Assembly (NCBI GenBank): GCA_030153045.1
Contig: JASLID010000018.1
Span: 1-32,718, forward strand
Length of the DNA stretch: 32,718 bases
Source: Flavobacterium sp.
GTDB lineage: Bacteria > Bacteroidota > Bacteroidia > Flavobacteriales > Flavobacteriaceae
Reading direction: 5' to 3'
Every line of letters starts with the position of its first letter. Position 1 is the stretch's first letter. Under the pieces are notes generated by a model. The model was given only the letters and a program-made list of their open reading frames with translations, had not been told where the DNA came from and ran no database searches. Below, piece by piece: positions 32,644-32,718 of the stretch. A program made the translations under genes and the position numbers.

Positions 32644-32717
32644 CTCCCCCTCTTGGGCTCGAACCAAGGACCCTCTGATTAACAGTCAGATGCTCTAACC
32701 AACTGAGCTAAGGAGGA
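32644..32717 (-). tRNA. tRNA-Asn (anticodon GTT)
   Basis: On the minus strand the 74 bases fold as a standard cloverleaf. The acceptor stem TCCTCCT pairs with AGGGGGA (one G-U), the D-arm is GCTC...GAGC, the anticodon arm TCTGA-CTGTTAA-TCAGA has anticodon GTT, and the T-arm CTTGG-TTCGAGC-CCAAG has one of its usual TTC motifs. The discriminator is G and CCA is not encoded. It is followed by the terminator at 32613-32639. Confidence 0.97.
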
Positions 32718-32718
32718 A

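Noticed and set aside
1..32718. CRISPR arrays, insertion sequences, long direct repeats
   Set aside because: None seen on reading both strands; the only repeats are terminator stems and low-complexity coding tracts.

Overview
The window looks like a chromosomal segment of a Flavobacterium-like member of the Bacteroidota. The evidence is low GC, Bacteroidota-type -7 promoter boxes (TAnnTTTG), a secreted protein with a C-terminal type IX secretion (T9SS) sorting domain, a short-chain L-threonine dehydrogenase of the type described from Flavobacterium, and A-rich translation starts with little Shine-Dalgarno sequence. No plasmid, transposon, integrase or CRISPR signature was seen.

Left flank (1-6982), ordinary chromosome: the N-terminal two thirds of mfd (minus strand, running off the left edge); a minus-strand pair made of a lipoprotein and a T9SS-sorted exported protein; L-threonine 3-dehydrogenase (plus); an exported NTF2/SnoaL-like protein (minus); and a 2OG-Fe(II) oxygenase (plus).

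Centre (7390-30490): sixteen co-directional, tightly packed genes forming an extracellular contractile injection system (eCIS, the Afp/PVC/MAC/AlgoCIS class of phage-tail-like particles). The order is DUF4255 tube-terminator/cap, one sheath, two tube-fold proteins, DUF5908, LysM-type tube/baseplate adaptor, VgrG-like spike, PAAR tip, gp25-like wedge, Afp11-like and Afp12-like large baseplate proteins, a 993-residue family with Ig/PKD-like C-terminus, an unrecognised 204-residue protein, tape-measure-family protein, a 1184-residue putative cargo toxin, and an AAA+ ATPase. There are no capsid, terminase, portal or integrase genes, no T6SS membrane-complex genes and no recognisable lysis cassette. 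A 407-base leader carries a terminator, a perfect inverted repeat (TACGG-N5-CCGTA) and a weak -7 box, which is where control of the operon is most likely exerted.

The most interesting gene is the 1184-residue protein (25615-29169). A Lys/Glu-rich disordered N-terminus leads into a helical core that resembles the conserved core of other large eCIS-associated proteins. It ends in a nuclease domain whose catalytic segment aligns with Serratia-type DNA/RNA non-specific endonucleases (H1052, N1075, E1083). No immunity gene lies beside it. The simplest reading is a nuclease cargo loaded into the particle and injected into a target cell, possibly a eukaryote, as with the MAC effector Pne1.

Right flank (30491-32718): two minus-strand small exported Cys-rich proteins, a plus-strand exported Trp/Tyr-rich DUF6600-type protein preceded by a textbook sigma-54 (-24/-12) promoter, a bidirectional terminator, and tRNA-Asn(GTT) on the minus strand.
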